This document shows positions 33,632 to 44,104 of a DNA stretch of 57,802 nt, piece by piece (positions within the stretch are counted from its first letter, which is position 1; each line of letters begins with the position of its first letter). Location of the stretch: the NCBI GenBank assembly GCA_003427395.1, contig BFEA01000701.1, forward strand, positions 62,740 through 120,541, in the 5' to 3' direction. The position numbers and the translations under genes are program-made. This DNA is from Chara braunii. Its lineage: Eukaryota; Streptophyta; Charophyceae; Charales; Characeae. The notes beneath the pieces were generated by a model. The model was not told the origin of the DNA. It did not search any database and saw only the letters and a list, made by a program, of their open reading frames with translations.

Positions 33632-36408
33632 CTAAGCCCTGCCCCCATCTGGAGCTCGCTCCACTATCCTGCCCTGCCTGTCATAGAACTTGCCGTTGAA
33701 CTCCGCAACTCGCCCCTCGGCCTTATCCTCGAGGAGCTCTGGGCAGTCCACGACTCTATGCCTTTCCTTCTTGCACCAAAAGCAGGAGGTATCATGCCAC
33801 CTGGCAGTCTTCTTATTTCTCCCCTGGGAGCTCGATGCTGAAGGCGTCCCCATAGTCTCGGTGGTCACCTCATGACACGAGGGCACTCCCATATGGCCCT
33901 GAGGTCCGGGCTCCATAGCCTCAGCACCCCCACCCTCTCGTACGGCTGTCCTCACTGGCCTGTAGTCTGGCGTGTCCAACTCTCGGGGTTCCTCCTCATG
34001 AGGCCTCTCTGTCACCACCACCATCTCATCCCCACATGATCCTGACGGCTGAGAGCCCGCCATGGCGGTGGGCTCACTCATGACCTCCTGCTGTTGCTGC
34101 CGCCCTGAGTCAGGTCCTCCTGAGTCCGTCTCTGTGGCCCAGGAGCCCAGTTCCGTCCTCAGCTCTCCCAACCTCGGGGCATACTCTGGAGTGTCGAGTC
34201 TCTGAGGCCTCTCCTGTGGAGTACCTATCCCCATGGCTGCCGCCAGCTCATGCAAACGCGAGCCTCTCCTCTCCATGGACATAGCCATAAGCGATTCCTG
34301 TGCGCCACCCTCCTCCCCGGCCGTGTCCAAGGGCACCTCCCCCACTGGCCCGGCCTGTCGAGGGGCCTCCACCGCTGCTCCCTGACTTGGCGAAGCCTGC
34401 ATCCCTCGGCCCTGGCCATCGGCACCGGCTCGTCGCGTCTGGCTAGCCTCCCAGGCTGCCGAGAGCCTGTCCACGATGGCTGCCATCTCCCCAAATCTCC
34501 TCTCTCACTCGACCTCCCTGGCCTGGCTCCTTGCTCTCTCTTCAGCGAGCTGGGTAGCCAAGTGCTCCACCTCCAACCTCTTGGCCGTGAGCTCGTCGCT
34601 GAGCAGGCTATACTACTGGAAAGACGTAACTGCCACCTCGCGCATCCTTCTATCTCCGAGCTCGATCGCCATCCTAGTCGCAGAGAACCCCAAGTCCCCC
34701 ATCTCCCTCAACTCACTCGCCTCCACGTCCGCCTGTCCCGTCTCGTGACCTCTGGCGGGCTGCGTCCCTCTGGCTCTCGTACCTCCCCCACAACTCGTCG
34801 ATCCGCTGCTCACTCGTCTTGGGATCGACCGGCGGCATCGGCTCTATCCCTACCGCCTCCATTTCAGCCTGCCTCGCATGTATTTCGTCCAGACGGACCC
34901 GCACCCTGGCGGACTTCTCTTCGCGGGTTTCTCTTGAGGCTCTTCTCACCCGCGGCCCCTGGCCCTCAGGAGTTGACGCCTCGGTTCCCATCCTCTCGCT
35001 CGTGCATGGCAATGCCTGCGGTAACTCCGCTGGAGCGGGTTCCTCGATAACTGGGCTCTCGGTCACATGCGTGGCCGATGGCAAGTCAGGGAGTACCTCC
35101 ACCCTCGCTCTCTCATACGCTCTCTGACCCTCCATCTCTGCCTCTTGCTCAGGCATAGCGGTGGCCTCAGGGGGAAGCTCTGGAATCTCCTCACTATCTG
35201 GCTCAGGGACCCCTCCTGGCCAAAGCGGTCGCGCCGGCTCTGGGGCTGGGCTACACGGAGGGGTATCATCTCCAACTGTGATCACCTCCTCAACCTGGGG
35301 CCGTACCGGACCCTGCTGCTCGGCTGCCATCTCAGGATCCTGCGGCTCCCTTCGGTTCCGTGCGTCCACATCTACCTCGGGATCCAAAGGCTCCTCCAAC
35401 GACACATATTGTACTGGCCCAGTTGAGCCCTCTCCCAACCGTGAAGCCTACCATCGAGATACGTCGAGGTGAGTCGCCAGGCTCCGGAACGGCGTCTCTC
35501 CTGGTATGTCCAACTCTCGCCTTGGAGGCGATGGCGAAGGTGGCCGCAACTCCTCGCTCGTAATCCGCCGAAACTCAACTGCCCGGAGACCACAAGCAGG
35601 GAACAACTCCTCTTCCGGTGCGGACCCTACGGGCTCATCCTCTCGCTGTGCTGGGGCCCTCCTCTTCTCTCTGGTCAGCCCCGCCTCTCTCGGCGCTGGT
35701 TCCCTTGGCCTCTTGCTTCGCCTCCGCCTCTCGACCCTGGGCTCGGGCCTCTCACGCTCTAGCCGTCCGAACGCCCTCCTGAGCTGGGCCTGGCAGTCCG
35801 CCCAATCTCGAGCTCTCTCCCGAATATGTCTGGCCACCGGCCTCTCTGCCCCCCTAGTCCAGATAAGTAGGGCCTGCACCCACTCCTCCTGCGCAATCCC
35901 GTCTCAACATGTCGTGCTCATACGCGGGAATGAACTCCTCCGCGTTCCCTTCCTCTAACCGAATGGGCATGTCGTCACGTCCCCTGGGCGAAGCCCTCAG
36001 TCTTTGCATCCCGGCCTCCACATCTGGCCAAGTCAGGGCCTCCTCACATATCTGAGCGACAGGCTCCTCAAACCGCCCTATACCCCTCAAGTGGTGAATC
36101 CTTTCCGCCACTGACCACCCTCTCTGTGCCGCATGATCCCGATACACGTCCAGGAAGAGCTCTATATTATCGTCGTCGAACTCGGGCGTAGGCTCCCTCC
36201 TAGGCGGCTCATGTTGCTCGCCCCTTCCTGCTGCCCTCTGGGGCCCCTGCCGTGGCCGTGTGTCCCTCCTGCCCCTCTGCATGACTGCCTTCGAAAAGTC
36301 AGACCTGCACAACAGGCGAGAGACAGCAAACTGGCACACAGCAGGGTCAGCAACTGAGCCCACTGGCTTAGGAAAATCCCACATACACTCCACACCCATC
36401 CACCCCAA
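33632..36408 (-). pseudogene. Gag-like third ORF downstream of integrase, broken
   Basis: Four minus-strand open segments (36,408-35,854; 35,879-35,448; 35,438-34,713; 34,486-33,632) together resemble a second Gag. The first holds a capsid-like stretch (FDDDNIELFLDVYRDHAAQR, GWSVAERIHHLRGIGRFEEP, NAEEFIPAYEHDMLRRD). The middle is Glu/Arg/Pro-rich and probably disordered or coiled. The last ends in a zinc knuckle CFWCKKERHRVVDC (CX2CX4HX4C), followed by the EFNGKFYDRQGRIVE motif typical of such proteins. It lies 80 bases after the integrase stop. GTAAGG occurs just after that stop and a pyrimidine-rich tract ending TTGTGCAG just before the ATG at about 36,280, so splicing could bring this ORF into use. 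Alternatives are an independent gag from another element, or a lineage-specific accessory protein. Frameshifts make this copy defective. Confidence 0.65.
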
Positions 36409-36487
36409 TCACCCACCTACCTAATCACCTGACATGGGTAATACTTGGGCAAGACTCTATTCCTAACGAGGTCTCATGGTCCCTTAC

Positions 36488-37221
36488 CTATTCCTTGGCC
36501 ACGAACTTCTTCAGCTTTGTCCCTGATACCCAGTCCTGCCACCCCTCCCCATCCAGCTCTTCAATTTGGTAGGCCCCAAACTCGCCGCACCGCACGATCC
36601 TATAGGGTCCCAGACACCGTTTGTCGAGTTTCCTAGACCATTGTTTTTCTAGCGAGGAGTCATATAGCAGTACCGCATCTCCAACTTTCAGCGGATCCTT
36701 TCTTACCCGGGCCATCTGGTCCCATCTCATCTTGTCTTCCATGCGACTCCTTTCTACCTGACCAGCGGCTTCTCGCAACCTTTCCTTAGCAGCTCCCACC
36801 TGCTGCGCCCGAATATCGAGCAGTTCTTCAAAATACAGGTTCACTTCCAGGTCCTGGCGCCTCCATGTCTTCATGAAACTTTCTATGCGAAAGGTGGCAT
36901 GCCTTCCATATCATAGCGTGACTGGCGCATACTTGGTAGTCCTTTTCACTGGAACATTTTCCACGAAGAAAGTTGTCCTCAGGAACTTCGGCCACTGGTT
37001 AGGCCTCCCCTCAGTCCACTTGGCCAAGAGATTTGTGATGGTACTATGCCCCCTCTCCACAGGTGCGTTCGCCTGGGGGTGCGCGGCAGTAGTATAGTTT
37101 GCTACCACGCCATACCCTGCAAGTAAGGTCCGCACCTCGTTACAAGTGAACTTCGACCCCCGGTCCATCACAAACTCTCTGACAAACGGATAGCGCATGT
37201 AGTATTCTTCGATGCACCTTG
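36488..37221 (-). pseudogene. Element 1 integrase, catalytic core end and C-terminal domain
   Basis: Segment 37,198-36,911 holds the second and third catalytic residues of the DD35E triad: Asp in REFVMDRGSKF and Glu in HPQANAPVERGH, exactly 35 residues apart. Segment 36,874-36,488 holds the GPY/F-type C-terminal domain (DAVLLYDSSLEKQW, LGPYRIVRCGEFGAYQIEEL). The first Asp is in the preceding segment (VVHLDLLFMP). Frame breaks at about 36,890 and 37,210 separate the pieces. Integrase would insert the element's cDNA, giving the short target duplication. Confidence 0.85.
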
Positions 37222-38540
37222 CTAAAACTGGGCCAATTTTTGTGTGAATAGCCGACCATCCACGAACCCGGTAAGGTTGTCCCGTGCGTCGAAGATATAG
37301 TTACTTCCATCCTCCCCGAGTGGCATAAACAACAGGTCCAGGTGCACGACTGCACCCACTTCCCTTTCCAACCTAGGGTGCAGAGGCTCCCCAGGCCTTT
37401 GCGCTGACCGCTGCTGGCAAGGTACACAGGACTGACAGTATTTTATGACCATAGTCAGCATTCCATCCCAATGGTATAACTCGCTTATCTTTGCGCACGT
37501 GGCACTAACCCCTCTGTGCCCCCCTGCTATACCATCGTGTAGGGCTGCTATGACATCGATCTGCCGGTTCCTCCCACATACGATCCTCTTGGGGTTCCCG
37601 ACCTGTCGCTTTATAAACGGATGGCCATCTCTTACTGCGTAGACATGCCTCATCTTCTGGGCTTTAGCACTTGCGTCCCTATCCCTTATCTCGCATGACA
37701 GGAGTAACCCCAACTCCCGATAGATCCCGTCATACTCTTCTGCGCGGAAGGCCTCCCTGATCTCTCCCTCTTCGAACTCATCGTCCTGGCTTTGAGGAAC
37801 AAGAAGTTCACTTTCCTCAGGACCAAATGAGTCCGTCTGGTTAAAGTTTCCCTGCAGGAGCGTATTAGTGATCAAATGCATCCCTCCCATTAATTGCTCA
37901 TGCTCTTCTACCTGGGTTGGGCCTTCCTCTATCGTCCTTACTTCTTCTGCCAGACTATGTGCACCTGCCAATGCCAACCTCATCATCCAGCCAACATCCC
38001 TACTCCCCCACGGATCTTCTTCCTGGAAGGGCTTGAGGACCAACTCCTCCTTTCGTTCGTACCCCCTTGGCGCTAGCAATATGGGGTGCGTGACGCAGCT
38101 AGGCACCCTCAACGACCATTCATTTATGTGGAGGCGGACATCCTCCTCCTGATCCAAGAACCCGTCGACTGGTGGGGTATCCTCAATTGACTCCTGAGTC
38201 GCCCCATCCCAGTTGACACTGCTCAGCCCATTTGCCCTGTTCTTGTCCCCCGGAATCCTTTCCAGCTCAAAGTTAAACATCCAAATGTAGGTCAACCATC
38301 TCTCGATGGTTGGGTCAGATGGAGTATAACTTTTCAGGGAACACGCAAGTGCAGTAGGGTCCACCCTCAAAATGAGCCTCCTCCCAAAGATGTAGTTCCG
38401 GAAGGTCCTCAGGCAATGGAGTACTGCCAGCGTCTCCTTCTTAAACTGAGAGTAATTCCTCTCAGTCGTATTGAGGGTACGACTTTCAAACCTTAGCGGC
38501 CTCTCCTTCCCATCCGCATCTGCTTGAATCAGGACCCCTC
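37222..38540 (-). pseudogene. Element 1 RNase H and integrase N-terminal domains
   Basis: Reading from 38,540 down, RNase H motifs appear: ERNYSQFKKETLAVLHC with the catalytic Glu, LRVDPTALA with an Asp, and GDKNRANGLSS, in which the usual final Asp (ADGLSR in relatives) is Asn. An acidic linker follows. The integrase HHCC zinc domain comes next (HDGIAGGH, then CVPCQQ) and the first catalytic Asp (VVHLDLLFMP). The open segment 38,370-37,222 covers 382 codons from an internal Met. A frameshift near 38,545 separates it from RT. Replacement of the final RNase H Asp suggests loss of function. Confidence 0.85.
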
Positions 38541-39207
38541 CTAAGGCAGTTGGCCCAGTGTCGTCTCGACAACGAATGGCTTTTCTTCCGTGACCTCATA
38601 ATTTGGCGCCCCCAGCACTAAGCCTCCTTCCTTGAACTCTCCCTTCATCCTTTCCACATCCTTTTCCTGGTCTTTGCCCCAGACCCATTCCTGATCCTGC
38701 CGCACCAGCTTCCTCAGATGCTCCGTCTTGGTGGCGAAGTCCTTCACAAAACTCCTCCAAAACCCACAGGTCCCAAGGAAGCTCCTCACATCCGTTATCG
38801 ACTGAAAGGGGACTGACCATTCTAGGATCTTGTCCGTTTTCTTCACATCTGGCCTCCACCCCTTCTCATTACAGACAAAGTCCAGAATCGTGGCCTCCCT
38901 CATACAATGCTCTCACTTGGGGCCGCTCGCCGTCAGGTGGTGTTCTTCCAGCAGGCCCAGAACCTTATCGATATCCTGGATGTGCTTCCAGACGAACCGT
39001 CTTACTCCGGGCAGCACCTCGTCTTCCTCCTTCTCCTTTGGACCCTTGACCGCCAGATCGTCAATGTAGGGTTAGGTGATGTGCGGACTGACCGTCTGCA
39101 TGGCCCTAATCATGTGCCTCTGCACCATCGCCACCGCATTAGTCCACCCCTGAGGGGCCACATTCATGTGGATCAGCCCTCTTGGCGTATGCATTGTCGT
39201 CACCGGC
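38541..39207 (-). pseudogene. Element 1 reverse transcriptase, C-terminal fragment
   Basis: On the minus strand the fragment begins with VTTMHTPRGLIHMNVAPQGW, then PYIDDLAVKGP (catalytic YIDD), a connecting helix region and the thumb/connection motifs VCNEKGWRPDVKK and FLGTCGFWRSFVKDF. In-frame stops occur before PYIDD and before the segment starting at 38,903. It supplies the RT blocks missing from 19,122-19,690 and no more, which is the main reason to pair the two halves. Confidence 0.85.
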
Positions 39208-39283
39208 CTGTGGTCTCAAACTGGGCTCTTGCTTCTTCCCACCTCCTCATGTGGTCTGTCACCCATTCCTGAACACCTGGTAC
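39200..39283 (-). other. Possible 3'-terminal exon fragment at the inversion boundary
   Basis: On the minus strand a pyrimidine-rich tract ending TTGAAG precedes an open stretch (VPGVQEWVTDHMRRWEEARA, then QFETTGR) closed by TGA. It is not RT sequence and abuts the start of the RT homology. It could be the last exon of an unrelated gene or another repeat fragment. I do not recognise the protein. Confidence 0.2.
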
Positions 39284-39836
39284 CTTCAACAAAAGAAAAA
39301 TTGTGAGGAAATTTTCATCAAGTTTTCAACTTGCTCACAAGTTGGAACCAACATTGGAATTACGTGAAATGATGCGGCCAATCGTTTAGCAGGGTCGGGT
39401 CCATGTTTCCAACCGTTTACCAACATGCGGCCTACATGTTTTCAATATGTGATCAACGTTGGTCCAACATGTTTCCAACATGTGTGTGTTGGAAAATTTT
39501 TGGTCCTAAGTTCTCAGCATTGTAGTTCACTGCTGCGTGGAAACGGCGGCGCTAACGACCTGTTTCCACCTTATTGTGACCCGCAGTAGTGAACCGTGAT
39601 ATTTTCACAGACACATTTATGTTGTGCGCGGGGTTGAGAACATGGATTGGTGAGATATATAACAAAACCGTGGGATTGGTAGAAAAAAAAATAAAAATAC
39701 ATTGGATAACAAACCATCATAGAAGTACGGATAACCATGCTTTCCTCGCATTGTGCGCGGATCTGTTCTCCAAGCTGTCATTGCCGTCGTGGTGTTGCCA
39801 GTGCGGCCCGTCACTCGGATTCTTCTTTTGTCCCGT
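39284..39836. other. Spacer between the two LTR elements
   Basis: No gene is seen. It contains several CCAACATG/ACATGTT-type motifs around 39,345-39,500 and a perfect 9-bp hairpin (TTTCCAACA / TGTTGGAAA, 39,472-39,495). The last five bases before the next LTR are CCCGT, one half of an expected target duplication whose partner is outside the window. Confidence 0.5.
39472..39495. repeat. Perfect 9-bp hairpin in CCAACATG-rich DNA
   Basis: TTTCCAACA, a six-base TGTGTG loop, then TGTTGGAAA. Surrounding CCAACATG repeats suggest part of a small foldback repeat. Confidence 0.6.
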
Positions 39837-41069
39837 TGTCGGGCAGCTCCAACCCTACGCCGCCCTTTACTTCTCTTGCAAGGGTGCGCATCAAGGTTTC
39901 TATTTGTTGGCTTTTACCTGGCTAAAGCTCATCGGCCATGGGAAGAATGCCGCGACAAGTTGATCAGGCAGGTGACGAACTACGATATCCAGTTCGAGCT
40001 GAGAACGAGCGATGAACAGCGGTACCTTTGCGGAAAGAGCCCAAGACGAAAGCCACTGGCAAGCACAAAGAGGCTGCCACAGCGGGCAATTACAGAGGGG
40101 TCGGACAAAGGGGCGCGACCGCGAAAGGTTGGAATGATACTGAATGTCGGCTGAATGGTCAAGGGAACGGGGCGCTGGGCACTTATAGTGAGCCCACTGA
40201 CATCTTAAACGACAACGATGACTAAAACTGCCTCGAGCAGCCGAATTCCAAAGAATACCCTGCGACGACAAGCGGCGGGGCCAGGCCACGCGGGGGCCTC
40301 GACACTAAGAGATACAGGCTATGGGCAAAGGGCCCGTGGGGCTGGTTGATTCCTTCTTTCGAAGGCGGCGGTCACGGTAGGACACGGGAACCTGTTAGGC
40401 CAAATAAGCGATGGGCCCAGTATTTATTTTAGACGGCCTGACCTCTTAAGGGGCGGGACCATTACAGCATGGGGATCGCCGAGGCTTGGGGCAGGCTCGG
40501 GGTAGCCACGGTACCGGGCCGCTACAAAGGGCCCAGTTCCCGATGGGAACGCCTTTTTCACTGGGACCCCCTCGGAGGCCAATCAGGCCCGGGCGCAGCC
40601 ACGGTACCGAGGCGCTGCAAGCCTTTGCAGCCTCGGTGCACCTGAGGCGAGCGGCACACTTGGGGGAAAGGCCCGACAAACTATATGAGCCGAACTGGGC
40701 CCGGGAGCTGGGCATTCTGGGCATGCACGCATAGGCGCACGGGAGGCGGACTCGGACTTCTCCCATGTGAGATCAGGCGCACGGGACCTGGGGCGCAGGA
40801 CAGAGAGGAGCAAGGCGGGGGAACGAGCGGACGGGACGCACGAGCTCGGGGACACACGAAGGAGGTAGGGGGCAGACACGAGCACATCCGTGGAGTTGCG
40901 CGGAGTCCACTCGCTTGCAGGAGCACACCCGCGCAATTGCGTGGGGTTTACCCACGCACAGTCGTACATCTGCGGGGTTGTGCAGGGTTCACCGACGATT
41001 AAGCGCACATCCGCGCAGTTGCGCGGGGCACGTCCGCGCAGTTGCGCGGAACTCACTCGCACACCTTCC

Positions 41070-41290
41070 CGCGCATTCGCGCGCACTCGTACACTACGCG
41101 CACACTCACGCGCACATTCGCGCGCTTTCGCACACTTCTTGTGCACCCACACGCGCATTCGCGCACACTCGTACACTACGCGCATACTAACGCGCGCATT
41201 CACACACTTTCGCGCACTGCATGTGCACCCACACGCGCATCCGCGCGCACTCGTGCTCTACGCACGCCCCCTCGTAAGTATTCGCGCACA
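41070..41290 (+). repeat. Degenerate ~80-bp CG-rich tandem repeat in LTR
   Basis: Units contain GCGCACTCGTACACTACGCG and end TTGTGCACCCACACGCGCAT. About three imperfect units are present. The 3' LTR counterpart is near 56,400-56,590. Confidence 0.6.
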
Positions 41291-41814
41291 CTCCCGCGCC
41301 AAGAGCGCACATCCGCACATCATCGTGCGAACTAGGAGCCACCCGCGGGAAGACCCGCGCACTACCGCGGGTACGGGGAGACTGTTGCGAGGAGGTTCGC
41401 ACACTATAGCGCGCACGGGGAGCTGCTGCTTGGAATCTTGCACATACCTGCGCGCCCCATGCACCGGGAGAGGGTCGAGGGGAACCAGCTGCGCGCCTGC
41501 TCGTTTCCGCGAACGGGCTAACGAGGGAGGGCCGTGAGCATTTGTGCGCACTAGTGCCCGCACTGGAACGTAAGGGGGGGAAGACTACGGATTTCGCTGA
41601 GATACGCCGACGGACGAGATACAGCACAACGCAGCATCTTTGATCACACACCCACCGAAGAGGGACACTTTCACCGGAGGGGCACACTACCTAAAGGGGC
41701 ACTCTACCGACAGGCACTATACCCAAGGCGGCGCTCTATCAAGGAATACTTTGCCGAAGGGGGGCGCTATACTAAAGGGGACATTTTTCCGTGTGGACAT
41801 CTATCGGGAGCACA

Positions 41815-42222
41815 TTTATCGAGCGGACACTTTTACCAAGCGGACACATTCACCGAGCGGATACATTTACCGAGCGGATACATTTACCGAGCGGACACAT
41901 TTACCGAGCGGACACATTTACCGAGTGGACACTTTTACCGAGCGGACACATTCACCGAGCGGATACATTTACCGAGCAGATGCATTTACCGAGCGGACAC
42001 ATTTACCGAGCGGACACGTTTACCGAGCGGACACATTTACCGAGCGCATTCTTTTACCGGGCGGACTCGTTTGCCGAGCGGGCACATTTACCGAGCGGAC
42101 ACATTTACAGAGCGGATACATATACCGAGCGGACACATTCACCGAGCGGATACATTTACCGGGCGGACACCTTTACTGAGCGGATACGTTTACCAAGAGG
42201 GCACATTTCACCGAGCGAGTAC
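41815..42222 (+). repeat. 17-bp minisatellite in element 2 LTR, with 102-bp higher-order unit
   Basis: The unit ACCGAGCGGACACATTT repeats about 24 times with small variants. The variant GGACACTTTTACC recurs at 41,824 and 41,926, 102 bases (6 x 17) apart, giving a higher-order period. Because 17 is not a multiple of three, all three frames encode permutations of the same 17-residue pattern, so the long ORFs here are artefacts. Confidence 0.9.
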
Positions 42223-42246
42223 TTTACCGTGCGAAGACTTTATCGA

Positions 42247-42660
42247 GCGGGCCTATCCGAGCCTAGTTGGTACCGAAGAGGCACGAGTCCGAACTGGGCT
42301 TTCGAAGGGGGACTTTGATTTTTGAGCCCTTTGACATTTCTATGGCGGCCTAGTGGCTCAGGCGGGCCTATCCGAGCTTTGTTGGCTTCGAAGAGGTACG
42401 AGCCCAAACTGGGCTTTCGAAGCGGGACTTTGACTTTTGAGCCCTNTGACATTTCTATGGGGGCCTAGTGGCTCAGGCGGGCCTATCCGAGCTTTGTTGG
42501 CTTCGAAGAGGTACGAGCCCGAACCGGGCTTTCGAAGGGGTACTTCGACTTTTGAGCCCTTTGACATTTCTATGGCGGCCTAGTGACTCAGGCGAACCTA
42601 TCCGAGTATTGTTGGGACTGAAGAGGGACGAGTCCGAACCGGGCCTTTGAAGGGGTACTT
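42247..42660 (+). repeat. 115-bp tandem array in element 2 LTR
   Basis: Units starting GCGGGCCTATCCGAGC lie at 42,247, 42,362, 42,477 and (diverged, partial) 42,592, exactly 115 bases apart. Each holds small palindromes (TTCGAA; AGCCCG/CGGGCT). One N lies near 42,446. Confidence 0.9.
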
Positions 42661-43286
42661 CGTGATCCGGGAATTCCGAGGGGTTTACGGCGGTCGGGAG
42701 GCGCTGGCCGGTCATCTTGAGGCTCGAGGACACCGGAAGGGCACAATTCCGAACTGGGCCTTTGAAAAGGTACTTCCACCAACGGGCCTCGGGAGCGTTG
42801 TCTTATCGGATCGGGTTCCCAGCGAGGCATGGTCTCGACCGAGCTTGAGCTATGGCCTCGATGGGCGAGAGAGGAGACGTCTGACAGAGAGAGTTCGAGC
42901 ACCATCCCGTGGGACAGGCGTGCGAGGTATCGGCGAACCCTTGCGAGGGGGAGAGTTAGGCAGAGGTTATCCACGTGTTCTGTAGGCACTCAAACAGACC
43001 CCACGCACATAGACAGGGGGACTTCACCTGAGATCGGGAATAGTGCAGAGCACCCCATTGTACTTGACTGAATGGAGACTTTGATATTGTTCTTTTTCCT
43101 GCCTACTCTTTGAGACTTGTATCACATGGCTTCGTGTCAGTCTGAGCGGCCCTTTGTCTTGGATGTGTACTGACGTGGCACGTGCAAGTTACAGGAGCCC
43201 CAACCAACCTTCCCGTGGGTGACAGACGCGGCGTGAGACATAGGGTTTGTGTTGGAGGCTGGCAGAGCCCTTCTCCCGGTCGACAG

Positions 43287-43304
43287 TGGCGCCGTTGCCG
43301 GGGA
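43287..43304 (+). other. Primer-binding site of element 2
   Basis: TGGCGCCGTTGCCGGGGA begins two bases after the LTR's final A. It is identical to the element 1 PBS at 15,490. Confidence 0.92.
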
Positions 43305-44104
43305 AGGCTGCCTCTCGGGACTTCGGTCCGCCTGTAACCGCGGGTACGTGAGAGGACGAGACTGTGACGGAGACCTGTACATGTTACGAGCGATCAACCT
43401 ATCGGTGGTCAGCAGACGACGAGATACCGGGCGATGCGACACTTTGTCAGCTTGCAATCGATCCGGTGAGATTGTGATTTTCGCATTTCGTGATTTCGTC
43501 TTGCATTTCCTTTCTGCTATTTCCTTGTGATTGAGAGGGTCATTCTGATTTTCCCACCCCATTTGTCAGTCCACCCTGATATCAATTCCTAGAGAGAAAA
43601 TTGTAAGCAGGGGAAAAACTTGAAGGGTCTGAAGGGTAGGGGAGAAGTGCCCCGGATTGCAAGGAGTGGGAACGGGATTAGACAGGCTAGTGGATTATGA
43701 TGGATAGCTGGTGGGATTGATACACTGCACGTGTCGGAGAGAGACCATGCCTGAGGTGGGAACGAGTAGAGGCATGGATAGGAGTGAGGATGCACGAGTG
43801 GGACACCGCCTTCTTATCCGCGTGTGACTTCGGTCCACCCTCGAGCACATGAGTTGGCCGGCTCGTGCTCATGTCGCGGTAAGAGAGGTAGGCCAGCGAT
43901 GATGGTACGCTGATCCGACCTCTTCCTTGACACGAGGGTAGGGGGAGATACGCGAGAGGGCGGTTCTCTCCTAGGCCTGTTGACGTCTTGGAGGGTTACA
44001 GGAAGGATCAGAGGGGCCCTGTCATGGGGGTCTATGAGCTCAACAATCCGAGAGTCACACAGGGAGAGATTTATTCAGGGTTCCGCTTGGTTTTTTGATT
44101 AGGA
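43305..44104 (+). other. Element 2 leader before the first ORF
   Basis: About 800 bases between the PBS and the first ORF. No coding domain is recognised; this is probably the untranslated leader with the packaging signal. Confidence 0.5.

Larger units (their letters stand above)
24092..39207 (-). mobile_element. Element 1, inverted 3' half: RT C-terminus, RNase H, integrase, ORF3, LTR
   Basis: Read on the minus strand, the order is RT C-terminal half, RNase H, integrase, a gag-like third ORF, 2.1 kb of non-coding sequence, then an LTR homologous to 7,964-15,487. The coding content starts just where the plus-strand half stops. A GCAG tetramer follows the LTR and also precedes the 5' LTR. I infer a single element split by inversion of about 15 kb. 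Against this, no polypurine tract is visible immediately before the LTR on this strand. Two different insertions of one family remain possible. Confidence 0.65.
39837..43285 (+). repeat. Element 2 5' LTR, 3,449 bp
   Basis: It starts TGTCGGGCAGCTCC and ends CGGTCGACA, one base before the PBS. It is repeated directly from 55,225. Internal structure, in order: GC-rich unique sequence, a degenerate ~80-bp repeat rich in GCGCACACTCG (about 41,070-41,290), a 17-bp minisatellite (about 41,815-42,222) and a 115-bp tandem array (42,247-42,660). It also contains a block of about 90 bases near 40,685-40,785 that the 3' LTR lacks. Confidence 0.92.

Noticed and set aside
34250-35050. 266-codon plus-strand ORF opposite the gag-like ORF3
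   Set aside because: Mirror frame of the GC-rich, Glu/Arg-coding minus strand; the minus strand has the zinc knuckle and capsid-like motifs.
40583-41687. Arg/His/Ala-rich ORFs of 166-215 codons in element 2 LTR
   Set aside because: Produced by CG-rich degenerate repeats; several frames on both strands are open at once.
41640-42325. Overlapping 84-179-codon ORFs with repeats such as THLPSGHIYRADTFTE
   Set aside because: They are translations of a 17-bp minisatellite in all frames. There is no start context or conserved protein; the same occurs at 57,110-57,744.
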